A DNA stretch of 64,000 nt, from contig NZ_LMHW01000012.1 in NCBI RefSeq assembly GCF_001428525.1, forward strand, positions 372,114 to 436,113. Direction: 5' to 3'. Below are positions 26,733-33,503 of this stretch, one piece after another. The notes below the pieces were generated by a model. The model worked only from the letters and a program-made list of their open reading frames with translations. It did no database searches and was not told the origin of the DNA. Positions within the stretch are counted from its first letter, which is position 1. Each line of letters opens with the position of its first letter. Source of the DNA: Flavobacterium sp. Root186 (GTDB lineage Bacteria; Bacteroidota; Bacteroidia; Flavobacteriales; Flavobacteriaceae). A program made the position numbers and the translations under genes.

Positions 26733-26774
26733 AAATAATTCACAATTTATAATTCATAATTCATAATTAATTTC

Positions 26775-26782
26775 TACATTTG
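26775..26782 (+). promoter_or_regulatory. rpsU promoter -7 element
   Basis: TACATTTG matches TAnnTTTG exactly, 29 bases before the rpsU ATG. A clear TTG at the expected distance is not visible. Confidence 0.6.
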
Positions 26783-26795
26783 CAGCCTTAACGAG

Positions 26796-26803
26796 AGGAG
26801 GTG
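26796..26803 (+). promoter_or_regulatory. near-perfect Shine-Dalgarno of rpsU
   Basis: AGGAGGTG is complementary to the 3' end of 16S rRNA over eight bases, with 8 bases between it and the ATG at 26812. I saw no other gene in the window with a match of this length at a proper distance. It marks rpsU as translated by a different rule from its neighbours. Confidence 0.9.
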
Positions 26804-26811
26804 TCTATATT

Positions 26812-27006
26812 ATGTTAATTATACCAATTAAAGACGGAGAAAATATCGATAGAGCATTAAAGCGCTATAAAAGAAAATTTGATAAAACAGGAACTGTTCG
26901 TCAATTAAGAGCACGTACTGCTTTTATTAAGCCTTCTGTTGTAAAAAGAGCTCAAATTCAAAAAGCTGCTTACATCCAAACTTTGAAAGATAGTTTGGAA
27001 AGTTAG
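26812..27006 (+). CDS. rpsU: 30S ribosomal protein bS21
   Basis: The protein has 64 residues, basic, with the bS21 opening MLIIPIKDGENIDRALKRYK and the RQLRARTAFIKPSV core. It is part of the small subunit near the 16S 3' end. In Bacteroidia ribosomes bS21 together with bS6 and bS18 hides the anti-Shine-Dalgarno, as shown for F. johnsoniae. The strong AGGAGGTG in front of this gene therefore fits a feedback loop: ribosomes short of bS21 translate rpsU best. It has its own promoter element and a strong terminator (27030-27078), so it is probably monocistronic. Confidence 0.97.
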   Translation: MLIIPIKDGENIDRALKRYKRKFDKTGTVRQLRARTAFIKPSVVKRAQIQKAAYIQTLKDSLES

Positions 27007-27029
27007 TATTTCGCTTTTCAAAAATAATT

Positions 27030-27078
27030 ACCGTTAGTCATCAAAAAGTTTTAACTTTGATGCTAACGGTTTTTTTTA
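27030..27078 (+). terminator. intrinsic terminator of rpsU
   Basis: ACCGTTAG with CATCAAA pairs with TTTGATG and CTAACGGT across a loop of about 10 bases, followed by eight T. The stem has about 15 pairs with one bulge. Confidence 0.93.
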
Positions 27079-27138
27079 TTTTAAAAATCTTCTGATGATT
27101 TATATATAATAGGTATAAATCAAAAAAAAATCTTTCCT

Positions 27139-28032
27139 ATGAAATCAAATAAAGAAGCTTTTCGTGATTATTTACAGTTGGAAAAAAAATATTCTCCACA
27201 TACCGTTAATGCCTATTTGAATGATATTGGTTTTTTTGAAGAATTTAATAAATCTCGTTTTGAGCAGGAAAATGTCGAGAAAGTTAATTATGCTCAGATA
27301 AGAAGCTGGATTGTTTCTTTGGTTGATCAGGAAATCTCTAATGTTTCTGTAAATCGAAAAATGGCGTCCTTAAAAGCTTTTTATAGATTTCTTTTAAAAA
27401 TTAAGCAAATAGAGGTGAATCCTATGCTTAAGCATAAAGCGCTTAAAACTCCTAAAATTGTCCAGATTCCGTTTTCAGAAAAAGAAGTAAATGATTTGAT
27501 GCTTGGGGTGGATTCTCCATCCGGATTCGAAGAAATTAGGGATAAGCTTATTGTTGATCTTTTTTACACCACAGGGATGCGGCGTGCAGAATTAATAAGT
27601 TTAATGATAAAGAATGTTGATTTGTCTTCTAATCTTATTAAGGTGTTGGGAAAAAGAAATAAGGAGCGAATTATTCCGCTTCTGCCTATTGTTGCGGATC
27701 AAATTAATTCGTATTTAAAAGAAAGATCTGGGGTTGAGGAAATCATAGATTCTGATTATTTTTTTATTTCGAAAAAAGGGTTAAAATTGAGTGAATCGTT
27801 TGTGTATCGATTAATAAATTGTTACTTTAGTAGGGTCTCTGAAAAGGTGAAAAAAAGTCCTCATGTGCTTCGGCATACTTTTGCGACTCATTTATTAAAT
27901 AACGGAGCAGATTTAAATTCAGTTAAGGAATTATTAGGACATTCGAGTTTGGCATCTACGCAGGTTTATACTCATAATAGTTTAGCAGAACTTAAAAAAG
28001 TTTATTCAGATGCTCATCCAAGAAATAAATAA
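27139..28032 (+). CDS. xerC: tyrosine site-specific recombinase, XerC/XerD type
   Basis: This enzyme cuts and joins DNA at dif-like sites to resolve chromosome dimers. The 297 residues are the family length. The SAM-like DNA-binding N-terminus is about 5-90 (YLQLEKKYSPHTVNAYLNDI). The catalytic set is R148 in TGMRRAEL, H242 and R245 in HVLRHTFATHLL, H268 in LLGHSSLASTQ and Y277 in VYTH, and all are present. Chromosomal Xer function, not a mobile integrase, is favoured by the core setting between rpsU and hpf and by the lack of attachment sites. The small C-terminal tail AHPRNK is usual for the group. Confidence 0.92.
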   Translation: MKSNKEAFRDYLQLEKKYSPHTVNAYLNDIGFFEEFNKSRFEQENVEKVNYAQIRSWIVSLVDQEISNVSVNRKMASLKAFYRFLLKIKQIEVNPMLKHKALKTPKIVQIPFSEKEVNDLMLGVDSPSGFEEIRDKLIVDLFYTTGMRRAELISLMIKNVDLSSNLIKVLGKRNKERIIPLLPIVADQINSYLKERSGVEEIIDSDYFFISKKGLKLSESFVYRLINCYFSRVSEKVKKSPHVLRHTFATHLLNNGADLNSVKELLGHSSLASTQVYTHNSLAELKKVYSDAHPRNK

Positions 28033-28066
28033 TAATTCTGAAATGTTTAACCCTAAAATAATTATT

Positions 28067-28369
28067 ATGAAGGTAGATGTTCATGCAGTTAACTTTACTG
28101 TCGACAGAAAATTGGTGGATTTTATTCAAGAAAGAATGGATAAGCTGGAAAAGTATTACGACCGAGTTGTTTCGGCTGATGTTTTTTTAAAAGTTGAAAG
28201 AACAAGTGATAAGGAGAATAAGGCGGTAGAGATTAAGATTAATGTTCCGGGAGATGAATTTTTGGTTAAAAAGCAATGCAAATCGTTTGAAGAAGCAGTT
28301 GAGCTTTCGGCAGAATCTTTAGAGCGTTTGCTGGTAAAAAGGAAAGAAAAAATAAGAGCACATATTTAA
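28067..28369 (+). CDS. hpf: ribosome hibernation-promoting factor, short form
   Basis: The start at 28067 gives MKVDVHAVNFTVDRKLVDFI, a clean HPF/YfiA opening. The reading upstream overlaps the recombinase stop and lacks a homologous N-terminus. The protein has 100 residues with EKYYDRVVSADVFLKVE and VLVKRKEKIR-like C-terminal basic residues. This is the short form, which sits in the mRNA channel of the 30S subunit and stops translation in the stationary phase. Dimerisation would need another factor, as in short-HPF organisms with RMF-like helpers. It lies 34 bases after xerC. Confidence 0.88.
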   Translation: MKVDVHAVNFTVDRKLVDFIQERMDKLEKYYDRVVSADVFLKVERTSDKENKAVEIKINVPGDEFLVKKQCKSFEEAVELSAESLERLLVKRKEKIRAHI

Positions 28370-28393
28370 TTGAAATTTTTTTTAAAAAATGTT

Positions 28394-28422
28394 TTGATTC
28401 AAAGATAAAATAGCTACATTTG
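28394..28422 (+). promoter_or_regulatory. promoter of the tRNA-tuf region, both Bacteroidetes elements
   Basis: TTG (28394-28396), 18 bases and TACATTTG (28415-28422) match the consensus fully. The first tRNA begins 38 bases after the -7 element. Confidence 0.8.
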
Positions 28423-28459
28423 CAGTCCGTTAGAAATAGCGGACTTTTTTAATGCATTC

Positions 28460-28533
28460 GCCGATGTAGCTCAGCTGGCTAGAGCAGCTGATTTGTAATC
28501 AGCAGGTCGTGGGTTCGAGTCCCTCTATCGGCT
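28460..28533 (+). tRNA. tRNA-Thr (anticodon TGT)
   Basis: A 7-bp acceptor stem (GCCGATG with TATCGGC) holds the D, anticodon and T arms (GGGTTCGAGTCCC). The anticodon stem GCTGA/TCAGC frames loop TTTGTAA, so the anticodon is TGT. CCA is not fully encoded. Confidence 0.95.
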
Positions 28534-28654
28534 CAAAAATATTTCAAATGCGATTTGAAATTGGTTCTTTTAAAATATTGGAAAACAAGAATTTACGGTA
28601 TAAATTATGGTTGAGGTAATCTAAAATCTACAAATTAAAAACCATAAATCATTC

Positions 28655-28735
28655 GGGGAGATACTCAAGCGGCCAACGAGGGCAGACTGTAAATCTGCTG
28701 TGTGAACTTCGCAGGTTCGAATCCTGCTCTCCCCA
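28655..28735 (+). tRNA. tRNA-Tyr (anticodon GTA), class II with long variable arm
   Basis: The acceptor is GGGGAGA/TCTCCCC. The anticodon stem GCAGA/TCTGC frames loop CTGTAAA, giving GTA. A variable arm (TGTGAACTTCGCA region) extends it to 81 bases, as expected for tyrosine tRNA. Confidence 0.95.
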
Positions 28736-28817
28736 CAAAAAAAGAAGTTAAGATTTTAAATTTTAGATTTTTGAAAATCTAAAATCTGAATTCAAAAATC
28801 TAAAATCAGAACTCTCT

Positions 28818-28889
28818 GCCGGTGTAGCTCAGGGGTAGAGTGCTTCCTTGGTAAGGAAGAGGTCTCGGGTTCAAATCCCGACATTGGCT
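28818..28889 (+). tRNA. tRNA-Thr (anticodon GGT)
   Basis: The acceptor GCCGGTG pairs with CATTGGC, including G-U pairs. The anticodon stem CTTCC/GGAAG frames loop TTGGTAA. The three bases at positions 34-36 are GGT, which reads ACC (threonine). The 'GG' in the loop makes a glycine label tempting, but the frame of the loop gives threonine. Confidence 0.9.
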
Positions 28890-28944
28890 CAAGTAAGTAG
28901 GAAATTGAAAATTAATATATAACTAAGATTAAAAATTAAGTAAA

Positions 28945-30132
28945 ATGGCAAAGGAGAATTTTAATCGTTCCAAACCGCACTTAAACATAGGTACAATTGG
29001 ACACGTGGATCACGGAAAAACTACATTAACTGCTGCAATTACAAAAGTATTGTCAGATGCTGGTTACTGTCAAGCAAAATCGTTTGATCAAATCGATAAC
29101 GCTCCAGAGGAGAAAGAAAGAGGTATTACTATTAATACATCTCACGTAGAGTATGAAACAGCTAACCGTCACTACGCTCACGTTGACTGTCCAGGTCACG
29201 CGGATTACGTAAAAAACATGGTTACTGGAGCAGCTCAAATGGACGGAGCTATCTTAGTAGTTGCTGCTACAGATGGTCCAATGCCACAAACTCGTGAGCA
29301 CATCCTTTTAGGACGTCAGGTTGGTATTCCAAGAATCGTTGTTTTCATGAACAAAGTGGATATGGTTGATGATGCTGAGTTGTTAGAGCTTGTTGAAATG
29401 GAAATTAGAGATTTATTATCTTTCTACGAATATGATGGAGATAATGGTCCTGTTGTTCAAGGTTCTGCTTTAGGAGGATTGAATAATGATCCTGCTTGGG
29501 TACCAAAAATCATTGAATTAATGGAAGCTGTTGATGCTTGGATCGAAGAGCCAGTGCGTGACGTTGCTAAACCATTCTTGATGCCAGTTGAGGACGTATT
29601 TACAATTACTGGTCGTGGAACTGTTGCTACAGGTCGTATCGAAACTGGTATTGCTAATACAGGTGATGCTGTTGAAATCATCGGTATGGGAGCTGATAAA
29701 TTAACTTCTACTATTACAGGAGTTGAGATGTTCCGTAAAATCCTTGATAGAGGTGAAGCTGGAGATAACGTAGGTTTATTGTTAAGAGGTATTGATAAAG
29801 AATCTATCAAAAGAGGAATGGTTATCATTAAGCCAGGATCAGTAAAACCACACGCTACTTTCAAAGCTGAGGTTTATATCTTGAAAAAAGAAGAAGGTGG
29901 ACGTCATACTCCATTCCATAATAACTACCGTCCACAGTTCTACGTACGTACAACTGACGTAACAGGAGTTATTACTTTACCAGAAGGAGTAGAGATGGTA
30001 ATGCCAGGGGATAACTTGACTATCAATGTTGCTTTGTTAAGCCCAATCGCAATGAGCGTAGGTTTACGTTTTGCTATCCGTGAAGGTGGTAGAACTGTAG
30101 GTGCAGGTCAGGTGACTGAAATCGTAGGATAA
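28945..30132 (+). CDS. tuf: elongation factor Tu
   Basis: EF-Tu brings aminoacyl-tRNA to the ribosome with GTP. The 395 residues are a full-length factor. The G1 motif GHVDHGKTT, the G3 region [12 protein letters not shown] and the G4 motif NKVDMVD are intact, and the C-terminal barrels end [13 protein letters not shown]. It follows three tRNAs read in the same direction, as in many bacteria, so tRNA and tuf are probably cut from one transcript. A hairpin at 30150-30188 follows before tRNA-Trp. Codon use looks typical of a highly expressed gene. Confidence 0.98.
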   Translation: MAKENFNRSKPHLNIGTIGHVDHGKTTLTAAITKVLSDAGYCQAKSFDQIDNAPEEKERGITINTSHVEYETANRHYAHVDCPGHADYVKNMVTGAAQMDGAILVVAATDGPMPQTREHILLGRQVGIPRIVVFMNKVDMVDDAELLELVEMEIRDLLSFYEYDGDNGPVVQGSALGGLNNDPAWVPKIIELMEAVDAWIEEPVRDVAKPFLMPVEDVFTITGRGTVATGRIETGIANTGDAVEIIGMGADKLTSTITGVEMFRKILDRGEAGDNVGLLLRGIDKESIKRGMVIIKPGSVKPHATFKAEVYILKKEEGGRHTPFHNNYRPQFYVRTTDVTGVITLPEGVEMVMPGDNLTINVALLSPIAMSVGLRFAIREGGRTVGAGQVTEIVG

Positions 30133-30149
30133 TCCTATAAAAACTATAA

Positions 30150-30188
30150 AAAGCCAGTTGATTTTCTTAACTGAAATCACTGGCTTTT
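30150..30188 (+). terminator. hairpin after tuf, possible partial terminator
   Basis: AAAGCCAGT plus TGATTT pairs with AAATCA plus CTGGCTTT, followed by TAATT. It lies between the tuf stop and tRNA-Trp and may lower read-through or set a processing site. Confidence 0.7.
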
Positions 30189-30192
30189 AATT

Positions 30193-30263
30193 ACGGGCGT
30201 AGTTCAAGGGTAGAATAGCGGTCTCCAAAACCGTTGATGGGGGTTCGAATCCCTCCGCCCGTG
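30193..30263 (+). tRNA. tRNA-Trp (anticodon CCA)
   Basis: The acceptor ACGGGCG/CGCCCGT has discriminator G, with CA next in the genome. The anticodon stem GCGGT/ACCGT frames loop CTCCAAA, giving CCA. It lies in the conserved tuf-tRNA(Trp)-secE order. Confidence 0.96.
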
Positions 30264-30282
30264 CAATAAAAAAATATATCAA

Positions 30283-30480
30283 ATGACAAAAGTTACTAAT
30301 TATTTATCAGAGGCTTTCGAAGAATTAAAGTCAAATGTTACTTGGCCTGCTTGGGCTGAAGTTCAAAAATTGACAATTGTTGTGGCTGTATTTTCGATTC
30401 TGTTCGCTTTGGCAACTTGGGGAGTAGACGAATTTTTTGCAAAAGCTTTGGCTGGATTTTTTAACTGGTTAAAAGGATAA
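30283..30480 (+). CDS. secE: preprotein translocase subunit SecE
   Basis: The protein has 65 residues, the short SecE form. A single membrane helix (about 35-56) follows an amphipathic lead TNYLSEAFEELKSNVTWPAWAEVQ. It clamps SecY in the inner membrane. The site between tRNA-Trp and nusG is the conserved order, so identification rests on both sequence and context. It starts 20 bases after the tRNA. Confidence 0.93.
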   Translation: MTKVTNYLSEAFEELKSNVTWPAWAEVQKLTIVVAVFSILFALATWGVDEFFAKALAGFFNWLKG

Positions 30481-30490
30481 TTTTTTTGTG

Positions 30491-31042
30491 ATGGCAGATA
30501 ATAATGTGAAAAAATGGTATGTGGTTAGAGCTGTAAGCGGCCAGGAGAATAAGGTTAAAGCTTACATTGAAACCGAGATTGCCAGATTAGGTATGGGTGA
30601 TTATGTTTCCCAAGTTTTAGTGCCTACTGAAAAAGTGGTTACTGTAAAAGAAGGAAAGAAAATGTCTAAGGATAAAGTTTATTTCCCTGGATATGTTATG
30701 ATCGAAGCTAACTTGGTTGGTGAGATACCTCATATTATTAAATCTATTACAAGTGTAATTGGTTTCTTAGGTGAGATTAAAGGAGGAGAACCTGTTCCTT
30801 TGAGATTGTCTGAGGTAAATCGTATGTTAGGTAAAGTAGATGAGCTAGCTGTAAATACAGATACTCGTGCTATTCCTTTCAGCTTAGGTGAGACAGTAAA
30901 AGTGATCGATGGTCCTTTTAATGGTTTCAATGGTACGGTTGAAAAAATCAATGAAGAAAAGCGTAAACTTGAAGTAATGGTTAAAATTTTCGGAAGAAAA
31001 ACTCCATTAGAATTGAGTTTTATGCAAGTTGAAAAAGTATAA
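30491..31042 (+). CDS. nusG: transcription elongation and termination factor NusG
   Basis: The protein has 183 residues from the ATG at 30491 (a GTG sits directly upstream in frame at 30488). The N-terminal NGN domain opens KKWYVVRAVSGQENKVKAYI and holds YFPGYVMIE. The C-terminal KOW domain shows VKVIDGPFNGFNGTVEKIN. NusG binds RNA polymerase to speed elongation and to couple it with Rho or the ribosome. It is 10 bases after secE and is followed by the ribosomal stalk operon. Confidence 0.96.
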   Translation: MADNNVKKWYVVRAVSGQENKVKAYIETEIARLGMGDYVSQVLVPTEKVVTVKEGKKMSKDKVYFPGYVMIEANLVGEIPHIIKSITSVIGFLGEIKGGEPVPLRLSEVNRMLGKVDELAVNTDTRAIPFSLGETVKVIDGPFNGFNGTVEKINEEKRKLEVMVKIFGRKTPLELSFMQVEKV

Positions 31043-31066
31043 TTTTTTGTTACATATAATATCTAT

Positions 31067-31090
31067 CACAATCGCTTCCAATTGATTGTG
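31067..31090 (+). promoter_or_regulatory. hairpin in the rplK leader
   Basis: CACAATC, a 10-base loop and GATTGTG form a 7-bp stem, 18 bases before the rplK ATG. It could be a structure in the leader where uL1 acts, but the sequence gives no proof. Confidence 0.35.
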
Positions 31091-31108
31091 GTATTAAATT
31101 TTTTAAAA

Positions 31109-31546
31109 ATGGCTAAAGAAATTAGTAAGGTAGTTAAACTACAAGTTAAGGGAGGTGCTGCGAATCCGTCGCCACCGGTTGGACCTGCTTTAGGAGCTGC
31201 TGGGGTTAATATCATGGAGTTCTGTAAGCAATTTAATGCTAGAACTCAGGATAAACCTGGCAAAATTTGTCCAGTGCAAATCACTGTGTACAAAGACAAA
31301 TCATTCGATTTTGTTGTTAAGACTCCTCCAGCAGCAGTTCAGTTAATGGAAGCTGCAAAGCTAAAATCTGGTTCTGGTGAGCCTAATCGTAAAAAAGTAG
31401 CTAGTGTTACTTGGGAACAAATTAGAGCTATTGCTGAAGACAAAATGCCTGACTTAAATGCTTTTACAGTAGAAAAAGCAATGAGTATGGTTGCTGGAAC
31501 AGCTAGATCTATGGGTATAACCGTATCAGGAGATGCTCCTTTTTAA
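31109..31546 (+). CDS. rplK: 50S ribosomal protein uL11
   Basis: The start at 31109 gives [20 protein letters not shown], the family N-terminus. An in-frame earlier start is not supported. The 145 residues include [20 protein letters not shown] and [12 protein letters not shown]. uL11 sits at the GTPase centre of the large subunit and is the stalk base. It is the first gene of the rplKAJL group. In many bacteria uL1 represses this operon by binding its leader. Confidence 0.97.
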   Translation: MAKEISKVVKLQVKGGAANPSPPVGPALGAAGVNIMEFCKQFNARTQDKPGKICPVQITVYKDKSFDFVVKTPPAAVQLMEAAKLKSGSGEPNRKKVASVTWEQIRAIAEDKMPDLNAFTVEKAMSMVAGTARSMGITVSGDAPF

Positions 31547-31559
31547 TTAAGAAAAAGAC

Positions 31560-32249
31560 ATGGCAAAATTAACAAAAAAGCAAAAAGAGGCTGCTTCAAA
31601 AATTGAAAAGAACAAATTATACTCTCTAAAAGATGCTGCGGCATTATTGAAAGTTGTTGCTTCTGCAAAATTTGATGAGTCTGTTGATATCGCAGTTCGT
31701 TTGGGTGTTGATCCAAGAAAAGCGAATCAAATGGTAAGAGGTGTGGTAACTTTACCTCACGGAACAGGAAAGGATGTTAAAGTATTAGCATTGGTTACTC
31801 CAGATAAAGAGGCTGAAGCAAGAGAAGCTGGAGCAGATCATGTTGGTCTTGATGATTACTTACAAAAAATTAAAGATGGTTGGACAGATGTTGATGTTAT
31901 CATCACTATGCCGGCTGTTATGGGTAAATTAGGTCCATTAGGTCGTATTTTAGGACCTAGAGGTTTAATGCCAAACCCTAAAACAGGTACTGTAACTATG
32001 GATGTTGCAAAAGCTGTTCAAGAGGTTAAAGCTGGTAAAATTGACTTTAAAGTTGATAAAACTGGTATCGTTCATGCAGGAATTGGTAAAGTTTCTTTTG
32101 GAGCTGAGCAAATTGTTGACAACGCACACGAAATTATTCAAACATTAATAAAACTTAAACCAACTGCTGCTAAAGGTACATACATTAAAGGTATTCACCT
32201 TACAAGCACAATGAGTCCTGCTATTGCATTAGACCCAAAAGCAGTATAA
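31560..32249 (+). CDS. rplA: 50S ribosomal protein uL1
   Basis: The protein has 229 residues. The family block [21 protein letters not shown] and the signature [13 protein letters not shown] show it. It forms the mobile L1 stalk and helps tRNA leave the E site. It is also the usual autorepressor of rplK-rplA translation. The gene starts 13 bases after rplK. Confidence 0.97.
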   Translation: MAKLTKKQKEAASKIEKNKLYSLKDAAALLKVVASAKFDESVDIAVRLGVDPRKANQMVRGVVTLPHGTGKDVKVLALVTPDKEAEAREAGADHVGLDDYLQKIKDGWTDVDVIITMPAVMGKLGPLGRILGPRGLMPNPKTGTVTMDVAKAVQEVKAGKIDFKVDKTGIVHAGIGKVSFGAEQIVDNAHEIIQTLIKLKPTAAKGTYIKGIHLTSTMSPAIALDPKAV

Positions 32250-32271
32250 TTGGTAGTTAAAAATTTTTAGT

Positions 32272-32775
32272 ATGACTAGAGAAGAAAAATCAATCGCGAT
32301 TGAAAATTTAACTGCGCAGTTAGCTGGTACAAATATCATTTATGTATCTGATATTTCTGGTTTAAACGCAGAAACAACTTCAAGCTTACGTAGAGCTTGC
32401 TTTAAAGCAGGTATCAAATTAGAAGTTGTAAAGAACACTTTGCTTGCAAAAGCAATGGAAGCTTCTTCTACTGATTATGGTGACTTACCTTCAGTTTTGA
32501 CTGGTAATAGTGCTATATTCATTTCTGATGTAGCTAATGCTCCTGGAAAAATCATTAAAGATTTCCGTAAGAAATCTGATAAACCAGTTTTAAAAGGTGC
32601 TTTCATTAACAATGAAATTTATATTGGAGATAACCAATTAGATGCATTAGCAACTATTAAATCTAAAGAAGAGTTACTTGGAGAACTTATTGGATTATTA
32701 CAATCTCCAGCTCAAAGAATTATTTCTGCTTTACAAAACAAATTCGCTGGAAGCGAAGAAGAAACGGAAGCATAA
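32272..32775 (+). CDS. rplJ: 50S ribosomal protein uL10
   Basis: The protein has 167 residues, with the N-terminal rRNA-binding part (SSLRRACFKAGIKLEVVKNTLL) and a C-terminal acidic helix ending KFAGSEEETEA that anchors bL12 dimers. It starts 22 bases after rplA, which leaves little leader for the L10-L12 autoregulation known from enterobacteria. A short AT-rich spacer of about 90 bases separates it from rplL. Confidence 0.97.
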   Translation: MTREEKSIAIENLTAQLAGTNIIYVSDISGLNAETTSSLRRACFKAGIKLEVVKNTLLAKAMEASSTDYGDLPSVLTGNSAIFISDVANAPGKIIKDFRKKSDKPVLKGAFINNEIYIGDNQLDALATIKSKEELLGELIGLLQSPAQRIISALQNKFAGSEEETEA

Positions 32776-32866
32776 TAATCAAAGCAGGGAGCTTGCTTCC
32801 TTGTTGCTTAATTAGCGCACAATAAATAAATTATATTTTTACAAATCATTTTAAACGATAGAAAAA

Positions 32867-33238
32867 ATGGCAGATTTGAAACAATTCGCAGAACAATTAG
32901 TTAACTTAACAGTTAAAGAAGTTAACGAATTAGCAACAATATTAAAAGACGAGTATGGTATCGAGCCTGCTGCTGCAGCTGTAGTAGTTGCTGCTGGTGG
33001 TGGAGAAGGTGCTGCTGAAGAAGCACAAACTGAGTTTACAGTTGTATTAAAAGAAGCTGGTGCTTCTAAATTAGCTGTTGTAAAATTAGTTAAAGAACTT
33101 ACAGGTTTAGGTTTGAAAGAAGCTAAAGATGTAGTTGACGGAGCTCCAAGCAACGTTAAAGAAGGTGTTTCTAAAGAAGAGGCTGAAGGTCTTAAAAAAT
33201 CATTAGAAGAAGCTGGAGCTGTAGTTGAACTTAAATAA
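32867..33238 (+). CDS. rplL: 50S ribosomal protein bL12
   Basis: The protein has 123 residues with the N-terminal dimerisation helices ([20 protein letters not shown]), an Ala/Gly-rich hinge (about 38-52) and the C-terminal factor-binding domain ([16 protein letters not shown], [23 protein letters not shown]). It recruits translation GTPases to the ribosome. It is normal in length. A hairpin follows at 33261-33298. Confidence 0.98.
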   Translation: MADLKQFAEQLVNLTVKEVNELATILKDEYGIEPAAAAVVVAAGGGEGAAEEAQTEFTVVLKEAGASKLAVVKLVKELTGLGLKEAKDVVDGAPSNVKEGVSKEEAEGLKKSLEEAGAVVELK

Positions 33239-33260
33239 GTTCACTCGGTTTTAAGAACTA

Positions 33261-33302
33261 GGTTTAGGTCTTGAGTCAAAACTCAATGGCCTAAACCATT
33301 TT
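33261..33302 (+). terminator. hairpin between rplL and rpoB, partial terminator candidate
   Basis: GGTTTAGG with TTGAGT pairs with ACTCAA and CCTAAACC, over a CAAA loop, followed by ATTTTTCG. This matches the usual place for a partial terminator between the ribosomal and polymerase genes. Confidence 0.75.
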
Positions 33303-33503
33303 TCGTATAATAAAATAGTACAAGTTTTATTATCCCAATAGTTTAAAATACGAAAAAGTTTTTGATCAATACGAAGAAAAAAAATTGAACCGATTTTCCT
33401 GGTTTATTTTTAAAGATGTATTGATTATAATAAGAAAGTATAGATTAAACAGTGTGTGTTTACACAAAAAATTACTTTTTTTTAATCAAAATTTTGTCCA
33501 TTG

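Noticed and set aside
27139..28032. Tyrosine recombinase taken as a sign of an integrated element
   Set aside because: It is flanked by core genes (rpsU, hpf, tRNAs, tuf) with no repeats or foreign genes, so it is chromosomal Xer.
28818..28889. Third tRNA read as tRNA-Gly
   Set aside because: The loop TTGGTAA places GGT at positions 34-36, which is threonine. Glycine would need GCC, TCC or CCC.
29457..29864. Open reading frame of 135 codons antisense inside tuf
   Set aside because: It is a mirror of strongly biased tuf codons. The protein is Ser/Pro/Ile-rich without any recognisable family.
32776..32866. Small hairpin GGGAGC/GCTTCC between rplJ and rplL
   Set aside because: The stem is short and imperfect with no T-run, so it is too weak to call.
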